Assembly (NCBI GenBank): GCA_963704535.1
Contig: OY969916.1
Location: forward strand, 372,001 to 436,000
From: G963704535 sp963704535
GTDB lineage: Bacteria; Chloroflexota; Chloroflexia; Chloroflexales; Roseiflexaceae
Direction of reading: 5' to 3'
DNA: 64,000 bases
Shown: positions 43,577 to 52,264 of the stretch, in pieces
Position numbering within the stretch: position 1 is the first letter of the stretch
How the letters are laid out: each line of letters opens with the position of its first letter
The notes under the pieces: model-generated
The model's input: only the letters and a program-made list of their open reading frames with translations
What the model was told of the DNA's origin: nothing
Database searches by the model: none
Program-made: the position numbers and the translations under genes

Positions 43577-44860
43577 ATGATGTCTACCGAGTACCAACTC
43601 CCGCCCCTGCCCTTCGGCGGCTCCGAGGTGCGGGTCACGCGCTGGCTCAGGCGGCCCGGCGATACGCTGAATCTGGGCGACCCGCTGCTGGTCGTCGTGA
43701 ATGACCGCGTCGAGGTGGCGCTCCCGGCCACTGCCGCCGGCACCCTGGAGGCGCTGCTCGTCGCGGAAGGGGCGACGGCGACGGTGGGCGCGCCCCTCGC
43801 GCTGATCATGCCTGCTCACCCGGCCAGCGCGCCCGCGCACCAGCCGCCAGCAGCCGAGGCTGCCGATCGCCGCTCCGCGCTCGCGGCAGCCGGGCCACGG
43901 CGCGCCACTCCCCTGGCGGCGCGCATCGCCGCCGCATCACATATCGATATCACAACCCTCTCCGGCAGCGGTCCCGGCGGGCGCATCCTGAAGCGCGATG
44001 TCCTGGCGGCACTCGCCGACCGACCACCGACCACCGACCACCGAGAACCAGAACAAAGAACCACCCAGAGGGTACCCGACAAAGAACAAAGGATTGATAC
44101 ACCACCCAACACGCAACACGCAACACGCAACACGCATCAGGCAGTGCAAACAACTGACGACAGACCACGGGCAACCGACAACCGACAACCGACGACGATG
44201 CGCCGGGCCATCGCGGCGCACATGGTTCGCAGCCGAGCCGCCTCGCCGCATGCACTCACGGCGATGGAAGTCGATATGAGCCGGGTGGCCGATGTTCGCG
44301 CGCGCCTCAGGGCCGGCTTCGCCCGCCGCAGCCTCGACCTGACCTACACCGCCTGCATCGCGCTGGCGGCCGTCGAGGCGCTGCTGCGCCACCCGCTGCT
44401 GAACAGCTCGTGGAGCGACGCTGGGATCATCGTGCGGCGCCGCGTCCACCTCGGCGTCGCCGTCGCGCTACCCGACGGCCTGATCACGCCGATCGTTCGC
44501 GACGCGCAGGACCTCAATCTGCGCGGGATGGCGCGGGCGGTAGGCGACCTGGCGCGCCGGGCGCGGGGCGGCGCGCTGCGGCCGGGCCAAGCCAGCGGCG
44601 GCACCTTCACGCTCACGAATCCTGGCGGCGGCGCGCTGTGGTTCGGCACGCCGATTATCAACCAGCCCCAGGCGGCGATCCTGGAAGTCGGCGCGATCGA
44701 GCGGGCGCCGCTGGTGATCGCCGAGCCTGGCGCCGACCGGATCGCCATACGCCCGGCGACAGTGCTGACGCTGGCCTATGACGCACGGATTCTCGATCAG
44801 CATCACGCCGACGCATTTCTCCAGGAGGTCAAGCGCCGGCTGGAGCAGTTCCATGACTGA
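43577..44860 (+). CDS. E2-like dihydrolipoyl acyltransferase lacking lipoyl lysine and catalytic histidine, with repeat-derived linker
   Basis: 427 residues: lipoyl-like domain (about 5-78), peripheral subunit-binding domain (about 112-150: RATPLAARIAAASHIDITTL, GPGGRILKRDVL) and catalytic acyltransferase domain (about 208-425). Two key sites are changed. In the lipoyl turn, where relatives have DKA with the lipoylated Lys, this protein has NDRVEV (Arg44). In the active site, normally HRxxDG, it has DARILDQ, so His is Ala and Gly is Gln. The linker at about 152-205 is translated from short tandem repeats (RPPTTDH, QHATRNTH blocks). Either a structural/decoy E2 or a failing gene. Confidence 0.85.
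   Translation: MMSTEYQLPPLPFGGSEVRVTRWLRRPGDTLNLGDPLLVVVNDRVEVALPATAAGTLEALLVAEGATATVGAPLALIMPAHPASAPAHQPPAAEAADRRSALAAAGPRRATPLAARIAAASHIDITTLSGSGPGGRILKRDVLAALADRPPTTDHREPEQRTTQRVPDKEQRIDTPPNTQHATRNTHQAVQTTDDRPRATDNRQPTTMRRAIAAHMVRSRAASPHALTAMEVDMSRVADVRARLRAGFARRSLDLTYTACIALAAVEALLRHPLLNSSWSDAGIIVRRRVHLGVAVALPDGLITPIVRDAQDLNLRGMARAVGDLARRARGGALRPGQASGGTFTLTNPGGGALWFGTPIINQPQAAILEVGAIERAPLVIAEPGADRIAIRPATVLTLAYDARILDQHHADAFLQEVKRRLEQFHD
44020..44205 (+). repeat. Short tandem repeats inside the E2 coding region
   Basis: CCGACCA units (44021-44040), AGAACAAAG units around 44045-44093, CGCAACA units (44109-44135) and CCGACAA units (about 44176-44196) lie in frame without a stop and create the linker between E3-binding and catalytic domains. 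Confidence 0.75.
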
Positions 44861-45105
44861 TGCAGTTCGGGAAAAGGGGGTTTGAGGGGCCAGCCCCCTC
44901 AGTCTCTCCCACCCACATTGTAGAACCGTGTCTAAACAATAGTGTTGCATTTGCCTCATCTTTCTTCATCTGTGGCTAGTGTATAATAGGGCCGGAGTAA
45001 GCGCGCGGCTCGGTGGGGACAGCGACGTTTCCTGTTCGGCGTATGAAGAAAGCGACCGCGTGCACCATCTACCTGAATGTCAAAGCGTGCATGAGGGGGT
45101 CAACG
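44861..45105. other. Intergenic region with element A core and promoter-like box
   Basis: Element A core at 44873-44926 (GGGGGTTTGAGGGGCCAGCC, then CCCACCCACATTGTAG). TATAAT at 44982-44987 is probably the -10 box of the phosphofructokinase gene; no clear -35 box. Confidence 0.5.
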
Positions 45106-46170
45106 ATGGGTGCCAAGAAGGTACGTCGCATTGGAGTGCTGACCAGCGGCGGTGACGCGCCGGGGCTAAACGCCGTCATCCGCGCGGCTGTGAAGACCGC
45201 CGAGTACCATGGGTATGAGATGCTCGGCATCGAGGATGGTTTCGAAGGCCTGATCGGTGAGCCCAAGTACCGGATTTTGACCAGCAAGGATGTCCGTGGC
45301 CTCCTGCCCATGGGCGGCACTATTTTGGGTACGACCAACAAAGGGCACTTCGGTGGGAAGCGGGTCGTCGGCGCCGAGAATGATCCCTACGTCGAGGCGT
45401 TCGAGAATATCCAGCGCCTTGGCCTGAATGGGCTGATCACGATCGGCGGCGAGGGCACCCAGACGATCGCACTGGAGTTCTCGCAGATGGGCGCCCCGGT
45501 CGTGGGCGTTCCCAAGACGATCGACAACGACCTGCCCGGCACCGACCGGACCTTCGGCTTCGACACTGCGCTCCAAGTCGCCACAGACGCGATCGACCGG
45601 CTCCACACCACTGCGGCCAGCCACGATCGCGTGATGGTCCTTGAGGTTATGGGGCGGCACGTCGGCTGGATCGCATTGCACGCCGGCATCTCCGGCGGCG
45701 CCGACGTGATCCTGATCCCCGAGATTAACTTTGATGTCCAGAAGGTCGCCGACAAGGTCATGGAACGTGATCGCTACGGCAGCACCTTCAGCATTATTGT
45801 CGTCGCCGAAGGCGCATGCCCACGCGGCAGCGCGCCGATCTACCAGGCCGCCGGCCGGCTGGGCGGCGTCGGGTTTATGCTCACCGACCAACTCGGCCAG
45901 ATCACCGGCAAGGATTGCCGCTGCGTGGTCCTTGGCCACCTCCAGCGCGGCGGCTCCCCGACCCCAGCCGACCGCCTGCTCGCGACACGCTACGGCGCCG
46001 CCGCTGTCACTGCGCTCAACGACGGCATCACCGGCGAGATGGTCGCGCTGCGGGCGCAGGACATCATCACCGTCCCGCTCGAGTCGGTGATCGGGCATAT
46101 CAAGACGGTCCGACCGCATAACGACCTGATCCGCACCGCGCGCAACCTGGGCGTAAGCTTCGGCAACTAG
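45106..46170 (+). CDS. pfkA: 6-phosphofructokinase
   Basis: 354 residues from ATG 45106 (GAGGGGGT upstream); in-frame codons back to 45013 look non-coding. GVLTSGGDAPGLNAVIRA at the nucleotide site, IGGEGTQTIA, PKTIDNDLPGTDRTFGFDTA with the catalytic Asp, EVMGRHVGWIALHAG, and VLGHLQRGGSPTPADR. GEG in place of GDG/GDD and Lys in PKT leave phosphoryl donor (ATP or PPi) open. Commits fructose-6-phosphate to glycolysis. A second, frameshifted and divergent copy is at 21284. Confidence 0.92.
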   Translation: MGAKKVRRIGVLTSGGDAPGLNAVIRAAVKTAEYHGYEMLGIEDGFEGLIGEPKYRILTSKDVRGLLPMGGTILGTTNKGHFGGKRVVGAENDPYVEAFENIQRLGLNGLITIGGEGTQTIALEFSQMGAPVVGVPKTIDNDLPGTDRTFGFDTALQVATDAIDRLHTTAASHDRVMVLEVMGRHVGWIALHAGISGGADVILIPEINFDVQKVADKVMERDRYGSTFSIIVVAEGACPRGSAPIYQAAGRLGGVGFMLTDQLGQITGKDCRCVVLGHLQRGGSPTPADRLLATRYGAAAVTALNDGITGEMVALRAQDIITVPLESVIGHIKTVRPHNDLIRTARNLGVSFGN

Positions 46171-46236
46171 TGGTCAACCACTGTGGTTTTGCGGGGGGTT
46201 TGGAGGGGTGGCCCCTCCAAGCCTCCTCACTCATCT

Positions 46237-46468
46237 ATGGATCTGCTCTGGCTCGGCTACAATGGCCTCTCTGTCCGCTACGCGGATGTGTCGGCCGTGC
46301 TATTTTATCGCCCCACCCTCGACGCGCGCATTGCCCGCGCCTATGGGCATGTGCCGACCGAACATCCGCTCGGTCGTCGTCACCAGCGATGGCATGTTCT
46401 GGCCGTCGAGCTGGCGGGCCGAACATCTCCGGCGGCGCTGGGCGCGCTGGCGGATGGGTCCGGCCTAG
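46237..46468 (+). CDS. Small hypothetical protein, apparently +1 frameshifted
   Basis: From ATG 46237 the frame reads DLLWLGYNGLSVRYADVSAV and LFYRPTLDARIARAYGHVPT; at about 46357 removal of one A from ACCGAACATCC continues as DIRSVVVTSDGMFWPSSWRA and ends at TAG 46468 (about 76 residues). The joined protein has normal composition on both sides, and it stops 16 bp before the next gene, whose ribosome site overlaps nothing else. Family not recognised. An upstream truncated element A core lies at 46190-46232. Confidence 0.45.
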
Positions 46469-46484
46469 CGAGGAGGTATCTACC

Positions 46485-46940
46485 GTGTCCGAGCAGCGCT
46501 TCAAAGCGAAGATCGCCACATCCGGCACCCGAACCTACATTGCGATCCCCTTCGACCCGAATGCGGTCTGGGGCGTGAAGCAGCGGCACCATATCACCGG
46601 CTCGGTCAATGGCTGCCGGGTGCGTGGTTCGCTCGGCTCCGATGGGAGCCGTTTTTTTCTTCCGCTGGGCGCCGCATGGCGGCGTGACAGTGGTGTGGAA
46701 GCCGGAATGGAGGTCGAGGTCGTGCTTGCCCCGGAGGGACCACAATCCGATACGCTGTCGCCGGACGTGCTAGCCGCCCTTGAGGCTGAACCGGACGCCA
46801 AAGCGTTCTTCGAGGCACTTGCGACCTTTTACCGAAATGGGTATATTCGGTGGATCGAGGGCGCCAAGCGTGCTGAAACCCGCGCAGCCCGCATTGCTGA
46901 GATGATCCACTTGCTCAAGGCCGGCAAGAAACAACGCTGA
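46485..46940 (+). CDS. DUF1905 / YdeI-like (bacteriocin-protection type) protein
   Basis: 151 residues from GTG 46485 with a strong AGGAGGT ribosome site at 46470-46476. N-terminal DUF1905 beta-barrel (RFKAKIATSGTRTYIAIPFD, VNGCRVRGSLGSDGSRFFLPLG) followed by a YdeI/OmdA-type helical tail (FFEALATFYRNGYIRWIEGAKRAETRAARI). Such proteins are widespread and mostly uncharacterised; some are annotated as bacteriocin-protection proteins. Cytoplasmic by appearance. Confidence 0.8.
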   Translation: MSEQRFKAKIATSGTRTYIAIPFDPNAVWGVKQRHHITGSVNGCRVRGSLGSDGSRFFLPLGAAWRRDSGVEAGMEVEVVLAPEGPQSDTLSPDVLAALEAEPDAKAFFEALATFYRNGYIRWIEGAKRAETRAARIAEMIHLLKAGKKQR

Positions 46941-46986
46941 TCTGGCCCTCCTCCCTTTCCACCACAGATTGCGATAGGAGCGCTTA

Positions 46987-47964
46987 ATGCGAACGATTCG
47001 TTGGGGTATCATCGGGTGTGGTGATGTCACCGAGGTCAAAAGCGGCCCTGGCTTTCAGAAAGCCAACCACTCCACCCTGGTGGCGGTCATGCGGCGCACT
47101 GGGGAACTGGCCAGAGATTACGCCCAACGGCACGGCGTGCCGCGCTGGTACGATAGTGCGGAAGCCTTGATCCACGACCCCGACGTCGACGCCGTGTATA
47201 TTGCCACGCCCCCATCCTCGCACAAAGAATATACGCTCCTGAGCGCTCAGGCGGGCAAGCCGATCTATGTTGAGAAACCGATGGCGCTGAACGTTGCGGA
47301 ATGTCAGATGATGATTGAGGCGTGCCGCGCAGCCGGTGTGCCCCTGTTCGTCGCCTACTACCGGCGCGCGCTATCCCGCTTTCTCAAAGTGAAGGAACTT
47401 GTCGATACGCGGGTGATCGGCGACATTCGTTTTGTGAGCGTGACCCTTTACCAACCCCTGGCCCAAGAAGAGCACAATCCTCAGACGCTGCCCTGGCGCG
47501 TCATGCCGGAAGTGGCGGGCGGTGGGCGTTTTGTGGACCTGGCCTCCCACATGCTGGACTTTCTGGATTATCTGCTCGGCCCGATTCGCTATGTCCACGG
47601 CTTTGCTTCCAATCAGGCCCAACGGTATCCTGCCGAGGATATCGTCACCGGCACGTTCGTGTTTGAGTCAGGCGTCCATGGGGTCGGGACCTGGTGTTTT
47701 ACCGGCTTTGAGCGCTGGGATCTCACCGAGATTGTCGGAACCGCAGGCAAGATCGCGTACTCGACGTTTGACGTCCAGCCGATCGTCGTAACCACGCCCA
47801 CCGGTCGGACGGAGTTCGCGTATGACTACCCGGCGCATATCCAGCAACCGCTGATCCAGGCCGTCGTGGACGAACTGAATGGTATTGGCAGCTCCCCGAG
47901 CACGGGCGAAAGCGCCGCCCGCACGTCCTGGGTCATGGACCAGATGTTGAAGGTTAGGCTATAG
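46987..47964 (+). CDS. Gfo/Idh/MocA family oxidoreductase
   Basis: 325 residues. Rossmann start RWGIIGCGDVTEVKSGPGFQ, catalytic EKP motif (PIYVEKPMALN, about 93-103), C-terminal domain with GGRFVDLASHMLDFLDYLLG and a His pair. NAD(P)-linked dehydrogenase of sugars or cyclitols; substrate unknown. ATAGGAG precedes the ATG. Distantly related to the protein at 14431 but no recent duplicate. Confidence 0.87.
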   Translation: MRTIRWGIIGCGDVTEVKSGPGFQKANHSTLVAVMRRTGELARDYAQRHGVPRWYDSAEALIHDPDVDAVYIATPPSSHKEYTLLSAQAGKPIYVEKPMALNVAECQMMIEACRAAGVPLFVAYYRRALSRFLKVKELVDTRVIGDIRFVSVTLYQPLAQEEHNPQTLPWRVMPEVAGGGRFVDLASHMLDFLDYLLGPIRYVHGFASNQAQRYPAEDIVTGTFVFESGVHGVGTWCFTGFERWDLTEIVGTAGKIAYSTFDVQPIVVTTPTGRTEFAYDYPAHIQQPLIQAVVDELNGIGSSPSTGESAARTSWVMDQMLKVRL

Positions 47965-48077
47965 GGTGCCTTGCTGGCGCACCTCCCTCGTTCGGTGTAC
48001 AATGCGGCATATAACTTGCGGTTTCATAGCGCCTGCCGCAATGTTCCACCCACCGCCAGTCAAAGGAGACTCGCGCG

Positions 48078-49352
48078 ATGAACGAGGTACCCGATTTTCA
48101 GGTTGAGTCACTGGTCTACGATTGGAATACCCACGACCACCCGCCGCAGTTCACCACAGCCCTCCACCTCGCCGATGAGACCCTGCGCGATGGCCTGCAA
48201 TCCCCCTCCGTGCTCGACCCACCGGTCGAAGATAAGCTGCGCCTATTGCACCTTATGGTCCGGCTCGGCATCCAGTGTGCCGATATCGGCCTGCCGGGCG
48301 CCGGCGAGCGCCAGTTCAATGACGCGCTGCGGCTGGCCCGCGAGATCGCCGACCAGCGGCTGCCGATCGCTGTCTACTGCGCCGCCCGTACGCTGCGCCA
48401 GGATATCGAGCCGATCATCGAGGTCTCGCAGCGGGCCGGCATCCCGATCGAGGTCGCCGCCTTCATCGGGTCGAGCCCGGTCCGCCAGTACGCCGAGGGC
48501 TGGGTGGTCGACCAGTTGCAGCAGCTCACCGCCGAAGCCGTCTCCTTCGCCGTCGCCCACGATGCGCCGGTGATGTATGTGACCGAGGACACCACCCGCT
48601 CGACGCCCGACACCATGCGGCGGCTCTACACCACCGCGATCGAGTGCGGCGCCCGGCGGGTCTGCCTCTCCGACACCGTCGGCCACGCCACGCCCGAAGG
48701 AGCGGCGGCGCTGGTGCGGTTTATCCGTGAGGTGATCGACGCCACCGGCGAGGATGTGCGCATCGACTGGCACGGCCACCGCGACCGCGGGCTGGACATC
48801 CCGAACTGCTTCGCCGCCTGGGCCGCCGGCGCCGACCGTTGCCACGGCACTGCGCTCGGCATTGGCGAGCGCTGCGGCAACACTCCGATCGAGCTGTTGC
48901 TGGTCAACCTCCAGTTGATGGGCCTGGCCAAACGCGACCTGACCTGCCTGCCCGAATATATCGGGTTGACTTCGCAATCGCTGGGTGTCGCGATCCCGCC
49001 GAACTACCCGGTCGTCGGCGCCGATGCCTTCCGCACCGCCACCGGCGTCCACGCCGCCGCCGTGATCAAGGCTGGGGAGAAGGGCGACGTCGCGCTGGCC
49101 GACCAGATCTACTCCGGGGTGCCTGCCAGCATGGTCGGCCGGCGCCAGGAGATCGAGATCGGCCCGATGAGTGGGCTGTCGAACGTGCGGTTCTACCTTG
49201 CCGCCCATGGCTTGCCGTGCGATGAGGCGGTATGCAAGCAGATTCTGGCGGTCGCCAAGCGCGGCAACCACGTGCTGTCCTACCGCGAGGTGCGGGCGCT
49301 GGCGGGGCAGGCGCGCGAGGTCGAATTTGAAGCGGCCCACGATCACGTATAA
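48078..49352 (+). CDS. DRE-TIM metallolyase, 2-isopropylmalate/homocitrate synthase-like
   Basis: 424 residues. HLADETLRDGLQSPS at the start of the TIM barrel carries the catalytic metal Asp, and HGHRDRGLDIPNCFAAWAAG supplies the two metal-binding His; GIGERCGNTPIELLL follows. No C-terminal regulatory leucine-binding domain (the usual enzyme is 500-560 residues), so it would not be feedback-regulated in the classical way. Condenses acetyl-CoA with a 2-oxoacid; whether the acceptor is 2-oxoisovalerate, 2-oxoglutarate or another acid is open. AAAGGAG ribosome site. Close to leuC and leuD, favouring a LeuA or homologous chain-elongation role. Confidence 0.8.
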   Translation: MNEVPDFQVESLVYDWNTHDHPPQFTTALHLADETLRDGLQSPSVLDPPVEDKLRLLHLMVRLGIQCADIGLPGAGERQFNDALRLAREIADQRLPIAVYCAARTLRQDIEPIIEVSQRAGIPIEVAAFIGSSPVRQYAEGWVVDQLQQLTAEAVSFAVAHDAPVMYVTEDTTRSTPDTMRRLYTTAIECGARRVCLSDTVGHATPEGAAALVRFIREVIDATGEDVRIDWHGHRDRGLDIPNCFAAWAAGADRCHGTALGIGERCGNTPIELLLVNLQLMGLAKRDLTCLPEYIGLTSQSLGVAIPPNYPVVGADAFRTATGVHAAAVIKAGEKGDVALADQIYSGVPASMVGRRQEIEIGPMSGLSNVRFYLAAHGLPCDEAVCKQILAVAKRGNHVLSYREVRALAGQAREVEFEAAHDHV

Positions 49353-49360
49353 TACGACCC

Positions 49361-50248
49361 ATGATCGACACCAGCTTGGAAGGCAAAGTTGTCCTGGTGA
49401 CGGGCGCCAACCACGGGATTGGCGCCGCCACAGCGCGCGCCTTTGCCGCGCAGGGCGCTGCTGTGTTCGTCCACTATTTTCGCCTGCCACTTGACGCGGC
49501 TGCCGGCGCACATGCATCCGAAGCAGAAGCGCAGGCTCCGGGCGATAGCGGCTATGCTGCGAACAGAGCCTTGACCGCCGATGACGTCGTTCGCGCGATT
49601 CGCGACGCGGGCGGGCGGGCGGCGGCTTGGGAGGCCGACCTTTCCGACCCGACAGCCATCCCGGTCCTGTTCGATCAGGCTGAGTCGGCGCTCGGCCCGG
49701 TGGAGGTGCTGGTCAATAACGCAGCCTACTGGGAGATCGATACCTTCATCCCCACCGGCCAGGAGCTACGCAACCGGCTGCCCGAACTCTGGACCAGCCG
49801 GCCCACCGCCCCGCTCACGCCGGAGAGCCACGATCGCCATTTCGCCGTGAACAGCCGCGCTGTCGCGCTGATGATGGCCGAGTATCTCCGGCGCCACATC
49901 ACGCGTGGGGCGCGCTGGGGCCGGATCGTCAACGTCAGCACCGACGGAGCCTACTGTTTCCCCGGCGAGGTATCCTATGGCGCCAGCAAGGCCACCCTGG
50001 AGGCGTACAGCCGCAGCGCCGCCGCTGAGATGGGCGCCTTCGGCGTCACGGTGAACATCGTGTCGCCAGGGCCGATCCAGACCGGCTGGATCACGCCTGA
50101 GTTGGAGCGGCACCTGCTGCCTTCGAGCCCGCTGGGCCGAATCGGCGCCCCTGCGGACGTGGCCGATGTGATTGTGTTCCTGGCTTCCGAGCAGGCGCGC
50201 TGGCTGACCGGCCAGTTGCTCCACGTCGGCGGCGGGCACAAGATGTAG
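49361..50248 (+). CDS. Short-chain dehydrogenase/reductase (SDR)
   Basis: 295 residues, 8 bp after the previous stop. TGANHGIG at about 14-21 (cofactor glycine motif), NNAAYW (about 116-121), and catalytic Ser-Tyr-Lys as VSTDGAY...SYGASKA. Insertions around 45-75 make it longer than the classical 250. NAD(P)-dependent oxidoreductase; the position after the isopropylmalate-synthase-like gene hints at a role with 2-hydroxy or 3-oxo acids but the substrate is unknown. Confidence 0.85.
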   Translation: MIDTSLEGKVVLVTGANHGIGAATARAFAAQGAAVFVHYFRLPLDAAAGAHASEAEAQAPGDSGYAANRALTADDVVRAIRDAGGRAAAWEADLSDPTAIPVLFDQAESALGPVEVLVNNAAYWEIDTFIPTGQELRNRLPELWTSRPTAPLTPESHDRHFAVNSRAVALMMAEYLRRHITRGARWGRIVNVSTDGAYCFPGEVSYGASKATLEAYSRSAAAEMGAFGVTVNIVSPGPIQTGWITPELERHLLPSSPLGRIGAPADVADVIVFLASEQARWLTGQLLHVGGGHKM

Positions 50249-50255
50249 TGCGTTT

Positions 50256-50505
50256 CAGGAACTGTTTGAAAAGGGGGAGTTTGAGGGGGCTTCTCTCTCA
50301 AGAATCCCTTTCCGCTACGGATCGTCTGAAAAAGGGGAGCTTGAGGGGGGTTTCCCCTCAAGAACCCTTTCCGCTACGGATCGTCTGAAAAGGGGGAGTT
50401 TGAGGGGGGCTTCCCCCTCAAGAATCCCTTTCCGCTACGGATCGTCTGAAAAGGGGGAGTTTGAGGGGGGCTTCCCCCTCAAGAACCCCTTTCCACCACC
50501 GAAAT
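50256..50505 (+). repeat. Tandem array of four element A half-copies
   Basis: Four consecutive units of about 65-68 bp, each GATCGTCTGAAAAGGGGGAG (first one GAACTGTTTGAAAAGGGGGA), the GTTTGAGGGGG / CCCCTCAAGAA palindrome and CCTTTCCGCTACG. The terminal-repeat end of the family is present only at the left. Separates SDR and leuC. Confidence 0.75.
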
Positions 50506-50536
50506 CTTGTATTAGACAGCAAAGGAGCTGATCAAT

Positions 50537-51827
50537 ATGGGCATGACCATCACCGAAAAGATCCTGGCCCGCCACTGCGGGCGCCCCAGCGTCACGCCTG
50601 GCGAATTTATCAACGTCGAGGTCGATGTCGCGCTTGCGAACGAGCTTTCCGCCCAGCTCTCGATCGTCGAGTTCGAGGATATGGAGGGCGCCGAGACCGT
50701 CTGGGACCCGAAAAAAGTCATCATTATCCCCGACCATTTTACGCCCGCCAAGGATATCCGCACCGCCGAGTTGGTCAAGAAGGTGCGCGCGTTCGCACTC
50801 AAGCACGAGGTGATCTGGTACGAGTTCGGCACGGTCGGCATCGAGCACGTCGTGCTGCTGGAGAAGGGCTTCGTGGCGCCGGGCGACGTGGTGATCGGCG
50901 GCGACTCTGCACACCGTCACCTACGGCGGCATTGGGGCCTTCGCCACCGGCGCCGGCTCGACCGACATCGCCGCGATCTGGGCGCTGGGCGAGTTCTGGA
51001 TGCGCGTGCCTGAGAGCATCAAGCTCGTCTACACCGGCACGCGCAAGCCCTGGGTCAGCGCCAAGGATATCATTCTCTACACGATCGGCGAGCTGGGTGT
51101 GGACGGCGCGATCTACGGCGCGCTGGAGTACGCCGGCCCGGTGATCGAGGCGATGCCGGCCCACGAGCGCTTCACGATGGCCAATATGGCGATCGAGTTT
51201 GGCGCCAAGTCCGGCATCGTCGCGCCGGACGAGATCGCCTGGGCATACTACGCCGAGCATGCCGGCCGCGCGAAGATGGAGCAGAAGCGCGAGGCACTCG
51301 GCGACGTGGGCTCCGACCCGGATGCCCGCTACGAGCGGGTCGTCGAGCTGGATATCAGTGGCCTTGAGCCGCTGGTCGCCTACCCGCACCTGCCCGAGAA
51401 TGTCAAGCCGATCTCCGAGGCGGCTGCCGAGCAGCTCCGGCTTGACCAGGTGCTGATCGGCTACTGCACCAATGGCTGGATCGAGGACCTGCGGATCGCC
51501 GCCGACATCATGAAGGGCCGCCGGGTCGCCCCACACACCCGCGTGCTGATCACCCCCGGCTCGCAGGAGGTCTACATTCAGGCGCTCAAGGAAGGCTTGA
51601 TCACCACCTTCGCCGAGGCCGGCTGCACGATCTCGCCCTCGTCTTGCGGCGCGTGTATTGGCGGCCACCTGGGGGTGATCGCGTCGGGCGAGCGCTCGCT
51701 GACGACCACCAACCGCAACTTCCGCGGCCGGGGCGGCGCGCTGGAGGGCGAGATCTTCCTATCGAGCCCGGCCATCGCCGCAGCGTCGGCAGTGCTTGGG
51801 CGGCTCGGCAGCCCCGAAGAGCTCTGA
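50537..51827 (+). CDS. leuC: 3-isopropylmalate dehydratase large subunit (LeuC-like), +1 frameshift
   Basis: From ATG 50537 the protein reads TITEKILARHCGRPSVTPGE and IPDHFTPAKDIRTAELVKKV, with GFVAPGDVVIGGDS; at about 50908 the frame shifts by +1. Dropping one base of GACTCTGCACACC gives DSHTVTYGGIGAFATGAGST, continuing to 51827. Iron-sulfur ligands: Cys in GYCTNGWIEDLR (usual form is GSCTNG) and the pair in SSCGACIGG. Merged length about 429, matching the archaeal-type homoaconitase/isopropylmalate isomerase. Partner of the LeuD-like protein at 40945. The stop codon overlaps the first base of element A copy 11. Confidence 0.82.
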
Positions 51828-51935
51828 GAGACTATTTGAAAAGGGGGAGAAAGGGGGAGTTTGAGGGGCTGCCCCTCAAGAATCCTTTTCCACCACCGAT
51901 CGTAGGCGAGACAATGCCCTTTTCAAACGGTTTCT
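51827..51935 (+). repeat. Inverted-repeat element A, full copy after leuC
   Basis: AGAGACTATTTGAAAAGG at left, CCCTTTTCAAACGGTTTCT at right, interior ATCGTAGGCGAGACAAT; the GAAAAGGGGGAGAAAGGGG segment has a short internal duplication. Confidence 0.75.
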
Positions 51936-51938
51936 AAG

Positions 51939-52009
51939 TATGAGAGATTGGAGATTGGGGTTATACAATCTCCAATCTCCAATCTCCAATCTCTAATCTC
52001 TAATCTCTT
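51939..52009. repeat. Heptamer hairpin (GAGATTG / CAATCTC)
   Basis: GAGAGATTGGAGATTGGG faces about six CAATCTC/TAATCTC units. The same unit, in the same paired form, recurs at 61014-61078. The rest of the gap to 52264 holds TATAAT (about 52115-52120), a possible promoter for the rsbT operon. Confidence 0.7.
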
Positions 52010-52264
52010 CGCCGAGCGTTAACCTTTGATTTACAATCCTATCCCCCGAAGCACTAGCGCAGGATTGCCCCAAAGTACTATCGGAATGCTGGCGTGATCG
52101 AGGTGCCAGCAGGTATAATGCGGCATAAGCAGCAACCCACGCGCGCTCTGCATTTGTGAAGGTATGGCTGCTACTCCGCTTCGCCGGATGGCGCCGGCGA
52201 GCCGGCGATGTCAGCGAACTGTAACGTGATTCACTAGCCTTGGTAGGCGGTCAGGAGTACACTC

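Noticed and set aside
50256..50505. Possible CRISPR array
   Set aside because: Units are contiguous duplicates of a palindromic element without unique spacers, and no cas genes are present.
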